From assembly GCF_014217685.1 (NCBI RefSeq), contig NZ_CP043653.1, positions 3,104,419-3,168,418 of the forward strand: a stretch of DNA of 64,000 nucleotides, written 5' to 3'. Source of the stretch: Glaciihabitans sp. INWT7 (GTDB lineage: Bacteria > Actinomycetota > Actinomycetes > Actinomycetales > Microbacteriaceae). The position numbers and the translations under genes are program-made. The notes under the pieces were generated by a model, which saw only the letters and a list, made by a program, of their open reading frames with translations, made no database searches and was not told the DNA's origin. Position 1 is the first letter of the stretch, and each line of letters starts with the position of its first letter. Below, piece after piece: positions 25,447 to 33,338 of the stretch.

Positions 25447-27606
25447 GTGACTAGCGAAGTTCGTTCGCCGAAGCGTTGGCTGATCGGCGAACCGCTGGCC
25501 TCCGAGAAACTGGAGGGCCAGCTCCTCCCGAAGCATCTCGCGCTGCCCATTTTCGCCAGCGACGCGCTGTCTTCCGTGGCCTATGCGCCCCAGGAACTGC
25601 TCCTCATCCTCACCCTCGGCGGGCTGGCGTTCCTCAGCTTCGCTCCCTGGGTCGCCGCGGCCGTCGTGCTGCTGCTCATCGTGGTGGTCACCTCTTACCG
25701 GCAGCTCATCAAGGCCTACCCCTCCGGCGGCGGGGACTACGAGGTCGCCCACAAGAACCTCGGCGAGAAGGCGGGCCTCGTCGTCGCCTCGGCGCTGCTC
25801 GTCGACTACATCCTCACCGTCACCGTGTCGGTGGCATCCGGGGTGGACAACATCATCTCCGCGTTCCCGATGCTCAACACCTACCGGGTGGAGATCGCGG
25901 TCGGCTTCGTGATAGTGCTCGCCGCGATCAACCTTCGCGGAGTGGCGGAGTCGAGTAAGGCCTTCGCCCTTCCCACTTATCTCTTCATCGCCTCCACCGG
26001 CATCATGATCGTCACCGGGCTGGTTCGCGCCGCGCTGGGTGACACTCCGATCGCGGCATCCTCGGCCTACACCGTCAAGGACCCGGCGAGCCTCACGCAG
26101 ATCGCCTTCATCCTGTTGCTGCTTCGTGCTTTCGCGAGCGGATGTTCCGCCCTCACCGGCGTCGAAGCGGTGGCGAACGGCGTGCAGGCCTTCCGTCGCC
26201 CCAAGATCAAGAACGCGCAGCGCACTCTCGTGCTCATGGGATCCATCGCCATCGTGCTCTTCATCGGCATCATGGCCCTCGCGCTGATCAGCAAGGTGCA
26301 CTACGCGGAGTCAGCGTGTGACCTCCAGGGCTTCAAAGACTGCACCACCGCGCCGCAGACCAGTGTGATCTCACAGATCGCGGCGGCCACGTTCCCGGGT
26401 GCCGGATACTTCATGTTCTACGTGATCCAAGGGGCCACCGCGCTGGTGCTGCTGCTGGCCGCGAACACGGCATTCAACGGCTTCCCGCTGCTGGGCTCCG
26501 TGCTCGCGCGTGACTCCTACGCGCCCAAGTCCCTCCAGACCCGCGGCGACCGCTTGGTCTACTCGAACGGCGTGCTCGTGCTGAGCGGCGCGGCCATCCT
26601 GCTGCTGGTCATCTACCGCGCCAATCTCACCCAGCTCATCCAGCTCTACATCATTGGCGTCTTCGTCTCCTTCACCCTCGGCCAGACCGGCATGGTGGTG
26701 CACTGGACCCGGATGCTGCGCGAGGGCCGCGAGACCCTCAGCAAGGCCCAGCGCGGCCAGGTCTGGCGCAGCCGGGCGATCAACGCCACCGGTGCCACCT
26801 TCACGGGCATCGTGCTCATCGTGGTGACGATCACCAAGTTCACCCACGGCGCCTGGCTGGTCTTCGCGATCATGCCCGTGCTGTTCTACCTGATGCTGCG
26901 CATCAACCGCTACTACGGGCAGGTGGCCAAGGACATCGAGGTGGACCCCACCACCACCTTCGGTGCCACCGGCGATCACGCCGTCGTGCTCGTCGGCAAG
27001 ATGCAGAAGCCGACCCTCAAGGCCCTCGACTACGCGATCGCGGCTCGCCACGAGAGCATCGAGGCCGTTCACATCAACATCGACGACCACGCCTCCGAGC
27101 TGCTCTCGAAGCAGTGGGACGAGATGAACATCCAGGTGCCGCTGCGCATCGTGCCCTCGCCCTACCGTGACATCAGCATGCCGCTGATCAAGTACATCAA
27201 GGCCCGTCGAGCCGAGTTCGGCTCCGAGGTCGTCACGGTCTACACGCCGCAGTACATCGTTGGCCACTGGTGGGAGAACCTGCTGCACAACCACAAGGCC
27301 CGGCGCATCCGCCAGAAGCTGATGCTCGTGCACGGCGTGACGATCGCGCTGGTGCCGTGGCTGCTCGACTCCACGCGCAACCTCTACAGCCGGTCGTATC
27401 GTCCCCTGCCCGGCGAGTCCCGTCGTGGGGAGCCCCGCCGGCCGATCATGCGCAAGCCGCTTCCCCCGGCTGCTCCCGCGGCTCGCAAGTCGAGCGTGCT
27501 CGCCGGCGATGGTCGCGCCGAGAGCCAGGTCGACCGCGCCGCGCGCCTGGCGCGCGAGTCGGCCGCCAAGAAGTCTGCTGCCAGAAACACCCCGGGCCAG
27601 AAGTAG
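25447..27606 (+). CDS. APC-superfamily permease, KimA-like potassium transporter
   Basis: 719 residues from GTG 25447 (GTG 25435 possible). Twelve membrane helices occupy about 35-480, with YPSGGGDYEVAHKNLGEKAG near 90-110, a signature of the APC group containing KimA. A soluble C-terminal part (about 500-640) includes a USP-like segment, HAVVLVGKMQKPTLKALDYA, as in KimA. Family members import potassium with protons. The last ~90 residues are basic and disordered. It is followed after 5 bases by the crcB pair, so the three genes are probably one ion-homeostasis operon. An amino-acid substrate cannot be excluded. Confidence 0.85.
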   Translation: MTSEVRSPKRWLIGEPLASEKLEGQLLPKHLALPIFASDALSSVAYAPQELLLILTLGGLAFLSFAPWVAAAVVLLLIVVVTSYRQLIKAYPSGGGDYEVAHKNLGEKAGLVVASALLVDYILTVTVSVASGVDNIISAFPMLNTYRVEIAVGFVIVLAAINLRGVAESSKAFALPTYLFIASTGIMIVTGLVRAALGDTPIAASSAYTVKDPASLTQIAFILLLLRAFASGCSALTGVEAVANGVQAFRRPKIKNAQRTLVLMGSIAIVLFIGIMALALISKVHYAESACDLQGFKDCTTAPQTSVISQIAAATFPGAGYFMFYVIQGATALVLLLAANTAFNGFPLLGSVLARDSYAPKSLQTRGDRLVYSNGVLVLSGAAILLLVIYRANLTQLIQLYIIGVFVSFTLGQTGMVVHWTRMLREGRETLSKAQRGQVWRSRAINATGATFTGIVLIVVTITKFTHGAWLVFAIMPVLFYLMLRINRYYGQVAKDIEVDPTTTFGATGDHAVVLVGKMQKPTLKALDYAIAARHESIEAVHINIDDHASELLSKQWDEMNIQVPLRIVPSPYRDISMPLIKYIKARRAEFGSEVVTVYTPQYIVGHWWENLLHNHKARRIRQKLMLVHGVTIALVPWLLDSTRNLYSRSYRPLPGESRRGEPRRPIMRKPLPPAAPAARKSSVLAGDGRAESQVDRAARLARESAAKKSAARNTPGQK

Positions 27607-27611
27607 GGTTC

Positions 27612-28028
27612 GTGGCGGGCTGGCGTGAAGTGGTGGCCGTCGCCGCCGGTGGCGTGATCGGCACGGGGCTGAGATTCACCCTCGACACGGTGATCCCCCA
27701 CACCGACTCTCAATTCCCGCTCAGCACCCTGCTCGTCAACATCGTGGGATCCTTCGCGCTCGGCACCCTCGTCTCCACCCTGTGGAGGCGGGCGCGCACC
27801 CCCAACTGGCTCAAGGTGGGGCTCGGCACCGGCACGGTCGGGTCATTCACGACCTTTTCCGCCCTCATCGTCTCCCTCGTGACCGAAGCCCATCATGGCC
27901 TCTGGATGCTCGCCGTGCTGTATCTCGTGCTCTCCCTCGTGCTCGGATTCGGCGCCGCCCTGCTCGGGCTGAGCGTGGGGAGACGCCCGAGGCCGGCACC
28001 GCTCGAGATCGACATGGTGGACGAGTGA
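27612..28028 (+). CDS. crcB: Fluoride channel CrcB/Fluc, subunit 1
   Basis: 138 residues from GTG 27612. Four membrane helices with the Fluc motifs GGVIGTGLRF, NIVGSFALG and GTVGSFTTFS, the last carrying the phenylalanine-box region that lines the pores. Exports fluoride from the cytoplasm. Its TGA overlaps the GTG of the second copy by three bases, giving coupled expression of a probable heterodimer. Confidence 0.93.
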   Translation: MAGWREVVAVAAGGVIGTGLRFTLDTVIPHTDSQFPLSTLLVNIVGSFALGTLVSTLWRRARTPNWLKVGLGTGTVGSFTTFSALIVSLVTEAHHGLWMLAVLYLVLSLVLGFGAALLGLSVGRRPRPAPLEIDMVDE

Positions 28029-28420
28029 GCCCGGTGGTCGTCGCCGCGGTACTGGGGGCGGGAGCCCTCGGGGCGCTCGCGCGGTACGCGATCTCGCTCG
28101 CGTTCATCCGCGCCACCCGCTTCCCGCGTGCGGTACTGGTCGTCAACGTGACCGGTTCGCTGCTCGGCGGCGCGGTGCTCGCCCTCGCGGACTGGGGCAT
28201 CGTCGACGGTGACCTCCACCTCATCCTCGTCACCGGGATCGCCGGCGGTCTCACCACCTTCAGCACCTGGTCGGTCGAGACCCTGCAGTTCGCCCTGTCG
28301 GGGCGGTGGCGCACCGCCATCGCGAACGTGCTTGTCAACCTCGTGCTCGGCCTCGGTGCCGCGACCGCGGCGTACTTCGTCGTGTACTGGTTCTTCCTGC
28401 TGCATCAGTACCGGCCGTAG
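28025..28420 (+). CDS. crcB: Fluoride channel CrcB/Fluc, subunit 2
   Basis: 131 residues from GTG 28025. Motifs GALGALARYA, NVTGSLLGG and GIAGGLTTFSTWS correspond to those of subunit 1, but the sequences are quite different, as in other Gram-positive two-gene Fluc systems. The GTG start overlaps the upstream stop. Convergent with the LacI gene 82 bases away. Confidence 0.93.
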   Translation: MSPVVVAAVLGAGALGALARYAISLAFIRATRFPRAVLVVNVTGSLLGGAVLALADWGIVDGDLHLILVTGIAGGLTTFSTWSVETLQFALSGRWRTAIANVLVNLVLGLGAATAAYFVVYWFFLLHQYRP

Positions 28421-28502
28421 AGGCGCCCCTCTCCCGCGCGGAACGGGCGTACATGACGCTCCCGGGTCCCGCCGAGGCAACTCGTGCGGACGGGCGCGGG
28501 CC

Positions 28503-29549
28503 TCAGGCCAAACGCCCGATCGGCGAGCGCTCGCGCACCACCAGTCGCGGGGTCACCAGCCGGTGACGCCGCTCGGGGGAGGAACTCTCCCAGCCGACGA
28601 TGCCGTGCGAGCCGTCTCCGAGCAGCAGATCCAAAGCCCCGACGGCCACCTCGTCGAGCGGCTGCTCGACGCTCGACAGCCCGATGGCACCCGCGACCGG
28701 AGTGTTGTCATAACCGACAACCGACACCTCGGCCCCGACGACGAGCAGCGCACCGAGGGCGAGGGAGTCGCTGGCGCACGCCACGGCATCCACCCGCACT
28801 CCCGATTCGATGAGGGAACGGATGGCCTGGCTCGCCGCGGCGACGTCGTCTTCCGAGTCCGCCTGGAGCGCGTCGAGTTGCGCGGCATCCAGCCCGGAAC
28901 GTGCCTCCATTGCCTCCCGCCAGCCCCGACGGCGGTCATCGCCGGTACTGAACTTGGTGGGCCAGCCGAGGAATGCGACATGCGACGCCCCTCCGTCGAG
29001 CAGGTGATCGGTGGCGTCGCGCACACCGCTGCGCCCGTCGACATCCACCCAGAGGTGCCGCGGGTCGTTCATGTCATCGATACCCCACGGCCGGCCGAAG
29101 GTGACGAACGGCACGTTGTTCTCGATTAGCCATTCGGTGCGCGGGTCGTCGACGAAGGTGGCGGTGAGCACGAAGCCGTCGACATCCGCCCCGTCGCGCA
29201 GTCGGGCGAACTGACGGATCTCGTCCTCCGGACCGGTCGCCGTGAACAGCATGACCCGGAGCCCCCGACGGTCCGCCTGCTCGGTGAGCGCGTGCAGGAA
29301 CCGGTCGAGGAGCGACCCGGAGATGCCATTGGTCATGGGATCGAGACGGATGCCGAGGGTCGAGCTCTTCTGAGTACGCAGCCGCCGGGCAGACGCGTGC
29401 GGCCGGTAGCCGAGCTGGGCTATCGCCGCTTCGACCTTCTGTCTCGTCTCGGGCTTGACGATCTGCGGCGAATTGAGCACATTCGAGACGGTCTGGCGCG
29501 AGACACCCGCGACCCGACCCACGTCGAGCACGGTCGGCAACTGTGACAT
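28503..29549 (-). CDS. LacI-family transcriptional regulator
   Basis: 348 residues from ATG 29549 (GGAGG 6 bases upstream; a TTG four codons earlier is less likely). The HTH is TVLDVGRVAGVSRQTVSNVL at about 6-25 with the hinge HASARRLR. The rest is a periplasmic-binding-type effector domain. It is divergent from the sugar ABC importer, and perfect and degenerate LacI-type operators lie at that promoter, so it most likely represses the importer until sugar is present. Confidence 0.94.
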   Translation of the reverse strand: MSQLPTVLDVGRVAGVSRQTVSNVLNSPQIVKPETRQKVEAAIAQLGYRPHASARRLRTQKSSTLGIRLDPMTNGISGSLLDRFLHALTEQADRRGLRVMLFTATGPEDEIRQFARLRDGADVDGFVLTATFVDDPRTEWLIENNVPFVTFGRPWGIDDMNDPRHLWVDVDGRSGVRDATDHLLDGGASHVAFLGWPTKFSTGDDRRRGWREAMEARSGLDAAQLDALQADSEDDVAAASQAIRSLIESGVRVDAVACASDSLALGALLVVGAEVSVVGYDNTPVAGAIGLSSVEQPLDEVAVGALDLLLGDGSHGIVGWESSSPERRHRLVTPRLVVRERSPIGRLA

Positions 29550-29630
29550 CGCGGCCTCCAAAGGTCAGTCCGTTCGTGCGGTACCGTCACGTTACCGCAG
29601 CGCCCGAGCGGGCGGATGACGGGTGCGCGG

Positions 29631-29718
29631 TTGACACTCCCCCCAAACGGGCGTTACAGTCGATCTACAATTTGATCGATCAAATAGTAAATGGCTCGAT
29701 TGATTTGAACGATCTAAG
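29631..29718 (+). promoter_or_regulatory. ABC importer promoter with one perfect and one degenerate LacI operator
   Basis: -35 TTGACA (29631-29636) and -10 TACAGT (29655-29660) with an 18-base spacer. Immediately downstream is the perfect 16-bp palindrome ATTTGATCGATCAAAT (29670-29685), with the central CG typical of LacI sites. A second copy at 29703-29718 matches it at 13 of 16 positions. Operators just after the start site are placed to block transcription. Confidence 0.8.
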
Positions 29719-29765
29719 GACATAGTCCGGCGAGCCGCGGGTTTCCGCACGTCGCCGGCATGTCC
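29718..29765 (+). promoter_or_regulatory. Stable leader hairpin upstream of the small ORF
   Basis: GGACAT (29718-29723) pairs with ATGTCC (29760-29765), and CCGGCGA (29727-29733) with TCGCCGG (29752-29758), leaving a small internal loop and an 18-base apical loop. It lies in the importer's 5' leader, between operator 2 and the small ORF. No U-run follows, so it is more likely an RNA-stability or regulatory element than a terminator. Confidence 0.5.
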
Positions 29766-29808
29766 CGACCGCATCAGCGAACCGACCTGCGACCCAAAGG
29801 AGGGCACC

Positions 29809-29931
29809 GTGGCTAGCATCGAGTCCGCATGCGCCTTCTGCGGTCGAGTCACGCGGTTCGCCCGCGACACCCCCGACTCCGCTGACGAATCACAGCGCCC
29901 ATCCCGGGCACACCCATCCAAGGAGAAATAA
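29809..29931 (+). CDS. Small unrecognised protein (40 aa) coupled to the sugar-binding protein gene
   Basis: GTG at 29809 with an excellent AAAGGAGG site 6 bases upstream, 40 codons, and a TAA that overlaps the ATG of the binding-protein gene by one base (TAATG). The peptide starts MASIESACAFCGRVTRFARD, with one CxxC pair, and continues hydrophilic with Ser/Pro/Arg residues and a KEK end. The AAGGAG inside its last codons is the ribosome site of the next gene, so translation of the two is probably coupled. No family recognised; it might be a leader peptide or a small protein in its own right. Confidence 0.5.
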   Translation: MASIESACAFCGRVTRFARDTPDSADESQRPSRAHPSKEK

Positions 29932-31184
29932 TGCAAAGACGCACCAACCGCTGGCTGGCCGCCGGCATCCTCGCCACCGCCGGAGTCCTCGCGCTCAGCG
30001 CCTGCAGCTCCGGCTTCGGCGCGGGAAGCTCCGACAGCTCCGGCGGAAAACTCACCTCCTCGAAGAAGGCCCTCACCGTGCTGATCGGCTCGAGCGGAGA
30101 CGCCGAGACGAAGGCCGTCAACAGTGCCGTCGCGGACTGGTCCAAGTCATCCGGGACCGATGCCAAGGTCTCGGTGGCCAGTGACCTCAACCAGCAGCTC
30201 GCGCAGGGATTCTCCGCCGGAAAGCCCGCCGACGTCTTCTACCTGAGCACCGACGCTCTCGCCGGCTATGCCTCGAACGGCTCGCTGCTCGCCTACGGCG
30301 ACAACCTCAAGAACAAGGCCGACTTCTACCCGAGCCTGGTCAAGTCGTTCACCTACGACAACAAGTTCTATTGCGCCCCGAAGGACTTCTCGACCCTGGC
30401 GCTGGAGATCAACACCGACATGTGGAAGGCCGCGGGGCTGACCGATGCGGACATCCCCACCACCTGGGACCAGCTCGAGACCGTGGCAAAGAAGCTCACG
30501 ACCGATGGGCACGTCGGCCTCGGAATCGGTGGCGAGTACGCCCGCCTCGGCGCCTTCATGACGGAGGCCGGTGGCAACCTGATGAACTCGGATAGCACCA
30601 AAGCGACCGCCAACAGCTCCGAGAACATCGCGGGGCTCGACTACGCCAAGAAGCTCATGGCCGACGGCAGCCTCAAGTACGCCAAGGACCTCGGAGCCGG
30701 ATGGGGCGGTGAGGCCTTCGGTAAGGGTCTCGCGGCGATGACCATCGAGGGCAACTGGATCACCGGTGCGATGACGAGTGACTACCCGACCGTGAACTAC
30801 ACGATCGCGCCGCTGCCCGCAGGCCCGGCCGGCAAGGGAACGCTGCAGTTCACCAACTGCTGGGGAATCGCCGCCGACAGCCCGAACCAGGCCGCGGCGG
30901 TCAAGCTGGTGGAGAAGCTGACCAGCTCGAGCGACCAACTCGCGTTCTCGACCGCGTTCGGTCCGATGCCCTCGATCAAGTCGGCAGCCGACACCTGGAA
31001 GAAGGACAACCCCAAGCTGGTGCCGTTCCTCGAGGCCGCCGACTACGCCAAGGGCGTTCCCGCGGCTAAGGGAGCGGCGGATGTCGTGACCGACCTCAAC
31101 TCCAAGCTGGAGAGCCTCGCAACGGGAGATCCCAAGACGATCCTCGATGCCACCCAGAAGAACCTCGAAGCACTGGTCAAGTAG
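29931..31184 (+). CDS. Sugar ABC transporter substrate-binding lipoprotein
   Basis: 417 residues. Lipoprotein signal with lipobox LSAC at about 22-25, followed by a Ser/Gly linker. The mature protein is of the MalE/cluster-B type, with KPADVFYLSTDALAGYA, EINTDMWKAAGL and NCWGIAADSPNQAAA segments. It captures an oligosaccharide outside the membrane and delivers it to the two permeases encoded next. Its start overlaps the small upstream ORF. The adjacent debranching enzyme suggests a malto-oligosaccharide or related glucan as ligand. Confidence 0.92.
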   Translation: MQRRTNRWLAAGILATAGVLALSACSSGFGAGSSDSSGGKLTSSKKALTVLIGSSGDAETKAVNSAVADWSKSSGTDAKVSVASDLNQQLAQGFSAGKPADVFYLSTDALAGYASNGSLLAYGDNLKNKADFYPSLVKSFTYDNKFYCAPKDFSTLALEINTDMWKAAGLTDADIPTTWDQLETVAKKLTTDGHVGLGIGGEYARLGAFMTEAGGNLMNSDSTKATANSSENIAGLDYAKKLMADGSLKYAKDLGAGWGGEAFGKGLAAMTIEGNWITGAMTSDYPTVNYTIAPLPAGPAGKGTLQFTNCWGIAADSPNQAAAVKLVEKLTSSSDQLAFSTAFGPMPSIKSAADTWKKDNPKLVPFLEAADYAKGVPAAKGAADVVTDLNSKLESLATGDPKTILDATQKNLEALVK

Positions 31185-31189
31185 TCACC

Positions 31190-32404
31190 ATGACGACCAC
31201 CACGAGACGGCCTTCCCGCTCCGGACTCCGGGGCGGGGAGGCCCTCTCGGGCTACCTCTTCACGGCCCCGATGGTCATCCTGCTCGGACTGTTCCTGGTC
31301 GTGCCGGTGCTCATGGCGCTCTGGGTGAGCTTCAGCGACTGGACCGGTCGCGGGAGCCCGCTCTCGGGCAACGTGAACTTCGTGGGGTTGAAGAACTATT
31401 CCGCGCTCCTCACCGGCGGCGGACTCGCCGAGCAGGACTTCGGCACCGCGCTCAAGAACAACGCCTGGTACGTGGTGCTCGTCGTTCCCTTGCAGACCGC
31501 ACTCGCCCTGTTCCTGGCGGTGCTCGTCAACCGGCAGATCCTCAAGGGGCGCGGCTTCTTCCGCACCGCCTTCTACTTTCCCTCCGTCACGAGCTCGGTC
31601 GCCATCACCGTGCTCTGGCTGTTCCTCTTCAACTCCACGGGTGCCGTCAACAAACTCCTGTCGTACCTCGGGGTGAAGGGACCCAACTGGTTCAACGATC
31701 CCGACGGGATCATCCACAACTTCCTGGGGCTGTTCGGCGTGAAGTCCGGGCCGAGCGCGCTCACGAACTCCACGGCGCTTGGCGTCTCCTGGTGGGACTG
31801 GCTGGGCGGGCCATCCGTCGCGATGTTCGCGTTCGTGCTTCTCGCGGTATTCACGACCAGCGGCACCTTCATGCTCCTCTTCATCGCCGGGCTGCAGAAT
31901 CTCGGCGGGGACGTGACCGAAGCCGCGATGATGGATGGCGCAAACGGCTGGCAGCGCTTCTGGCAGGTCACCCTGCCGCAGCTGCGCCCCACCCTCTTCA
32001 CCGTGCTCACGCTCGGGCTCATCGGCTGCTGGCAGGTCTTCGATCAGATCTACACGGGCACGAAGGGGGCACCGGGCAAGACGACCCTCACCCCGGCATT
32101 CCTCTCCTACCAGTCGGCGTTCAATAACCAGGAGTGGGGGCAGGGCGCGGCGATCGCGTTCCTGCTCTTCATCATCATCGTGCTGTTCACTCTCCTCCAG
32201 CGCTGGATCCTCGCCGAGCGCAAGGTCTCCAAGAGGCGGATGCGCGGGTACGAGGTCCCGCCGAAGGACGGTGATCCCGACGGCCCGAAGGACGACGGTC
32301 CCGAGGGACCCGACGACTGGAAAGACGGCAACGGCCCCCTGAAGGTCGCGACCGGTATCGCCGCGAGCCAGATCATCTCGAAGAACCAGGGAGGCTCGAT
32401 ATGA
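31190..32404 (+). CDS. Sugar ABC transporter permease (MalF-like)
   Basis: 404 residues, five bases after the binding protein. Six membrane helices and the EAA loop EAAMMDGANGWQRFWQVTLP (about 244-263) that docks the ATPase. Typical MalF-like permeases of this group have ~300 residues; here a hydrophilic tail of ~60 residues rich in Asp/Gly/Pro/Lys (from about 345) follows the last helix. The stop overlaps the next start (ATGA). Confidence 0.93.
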   Translation: MTTTTRRPSRSGLRGGEALSGYLFTAPMVILLGLFLVVPVLMALWVSFSDWTGRGSPLSGNVNFVGLKNYSALLTGGGLAEQDFGTALKNNAWYVVLVVPLQTALALFLAVLVNRQILKGRGFFRTAFYFPSVTSSVAITVLWLFLFNSTGAVNKLLSYLGVKGPNWFNDPDGIIHNFLGLFGVKSGPSALTNSTALGVSWWDWLGGPSVAMFAFVLLAVFTTSGTFMLLFIAGLQNLGGDVTEAAMMDGANGWQRFWQVTLPQLRPTLFTVLTLGLIGCWQVFDQIYTGTKGAPGKTTLTPAFLSYQSAFNNQEWGQGAAIAFLLFIIIVLFTLLQRWILAERKVSKRRMRGYEVPPKDGDPDGPKDDGPEGPDDWKDGNGPLKVATGIAASQIISKNQGGSI

Positions 32405-33276
32405 GCACCATGACCCCCCGCCGAGCTGGACGCACATCCCGGCCGAGTCGCGGCCTGCTCGCCGGCCGGTCTTTCCTCTACGCGCTGCTCGTCGTGCTCG
32501 CGATCGTCTACATCTTCCCGTTCCTCATCCAGGTGGCGACCTCGTTTAAGACGGAGGCGGATGCCGCGAGCGATCCACTCTCGCTGATCCCGGCGACCTT
32601 CTCGACGGCGGCCTTCGAACGACTGTTCCTGCACTCGGACTTTCCGATCTGGTTCAAGAACTCGGCGATCGTCACGGTCTTCGTGACCGCGGGACGGGTG
32701 TTCTTCAACTCGCTCGCCGGCTACGCGCTCGCGCGGCTGAACTTCCGGGGGCGCAACGTGATGTTCGCCGGACTGATCGCGGTGATGTCCGTGCCCGGAG
32801 TGGTGCTGCTGATCCCGAAGTTCCTCGTGATCAACCAGATCGGCATCTACGACACCTACGCCGGAATGATCATCCCGCTGCTCACCGACGCCGCGGGCAT
32901 CTTCATCATGAAGAACTTCTTCGAGTCCATCCCCGCGAGCGTCGAGGAGCAGGCGCGCATCGACGGCGCCGGCACCTTCCGGGTGTTCTGGTCCGTGGTG
33001 CTGCCGATGGCGCGCCCCGCGCTCATCACCATCGTCATCCTCTCCTTTCAGGGATCGTGGAACGAGCTCAGCCACTTCATCGTGTCGACCCAGTCGCCCG
33101 ATCTCGTGACGCTCACGAAGGGAGTCGCCTCCCTCGCATCCGGACAGCTCAGTCAGGGCACGCAGTATCCGATCAAACTGGCAGCTGCAGCCATCATGAC
33201 GGTTCCCGTGGCGGTCATGTTCTTCATCTTCCAGAGGCAGATCATGAACGCGAGCGACGGGGCGGTGAAGGAGTAG
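32401..33276 (+). CDS. Sugar ABC transporter permease (MalG-like)
   Basis: 291 residues, overlapping the preceding gene by 4 bases. Six membrane helices and EAA loop EEQARIDGAGTFRVFWSVVL near 180-200. Together with the previous gene it forms the transmembrane channel. No ATPase is encoded nearby; these importers usually borrow a shared MsmK/MalK-type ATPase encoded elsewhere. Confidence 0.93.
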   Translation: MSTMTPRRAGRTSRPSRGLLAGRSFLYALLVVLAIVYIFPFLIQVATSFKTEADAASDPLSLIPATFSTAAFERLFLHSDFPIWFKNSAIVTVFVTAGRVFFNSLAGYALARLNFRGRNVMFAGLIAVMSVPGVVLLIPKFLVINQIGIYDTYAGMIIPLLTDAAGIFIMKNFFESIPASVEEQARIDGAGTFRVFWSVVLPMARPALITIVILSFQGSWNELSHFIVSTQSPDLVTLTKGVASLASGQLSQGTQYPIKLAAAAIMTVPVAVMFFIFQRQIMNASDGAVKE

Positions 33277-33338
33277 ACGAGTCGATCCGGCACATCCCCG
33301 CACGCCTTTCGCACCACCACTGAAAGTTCTTGATTCTC

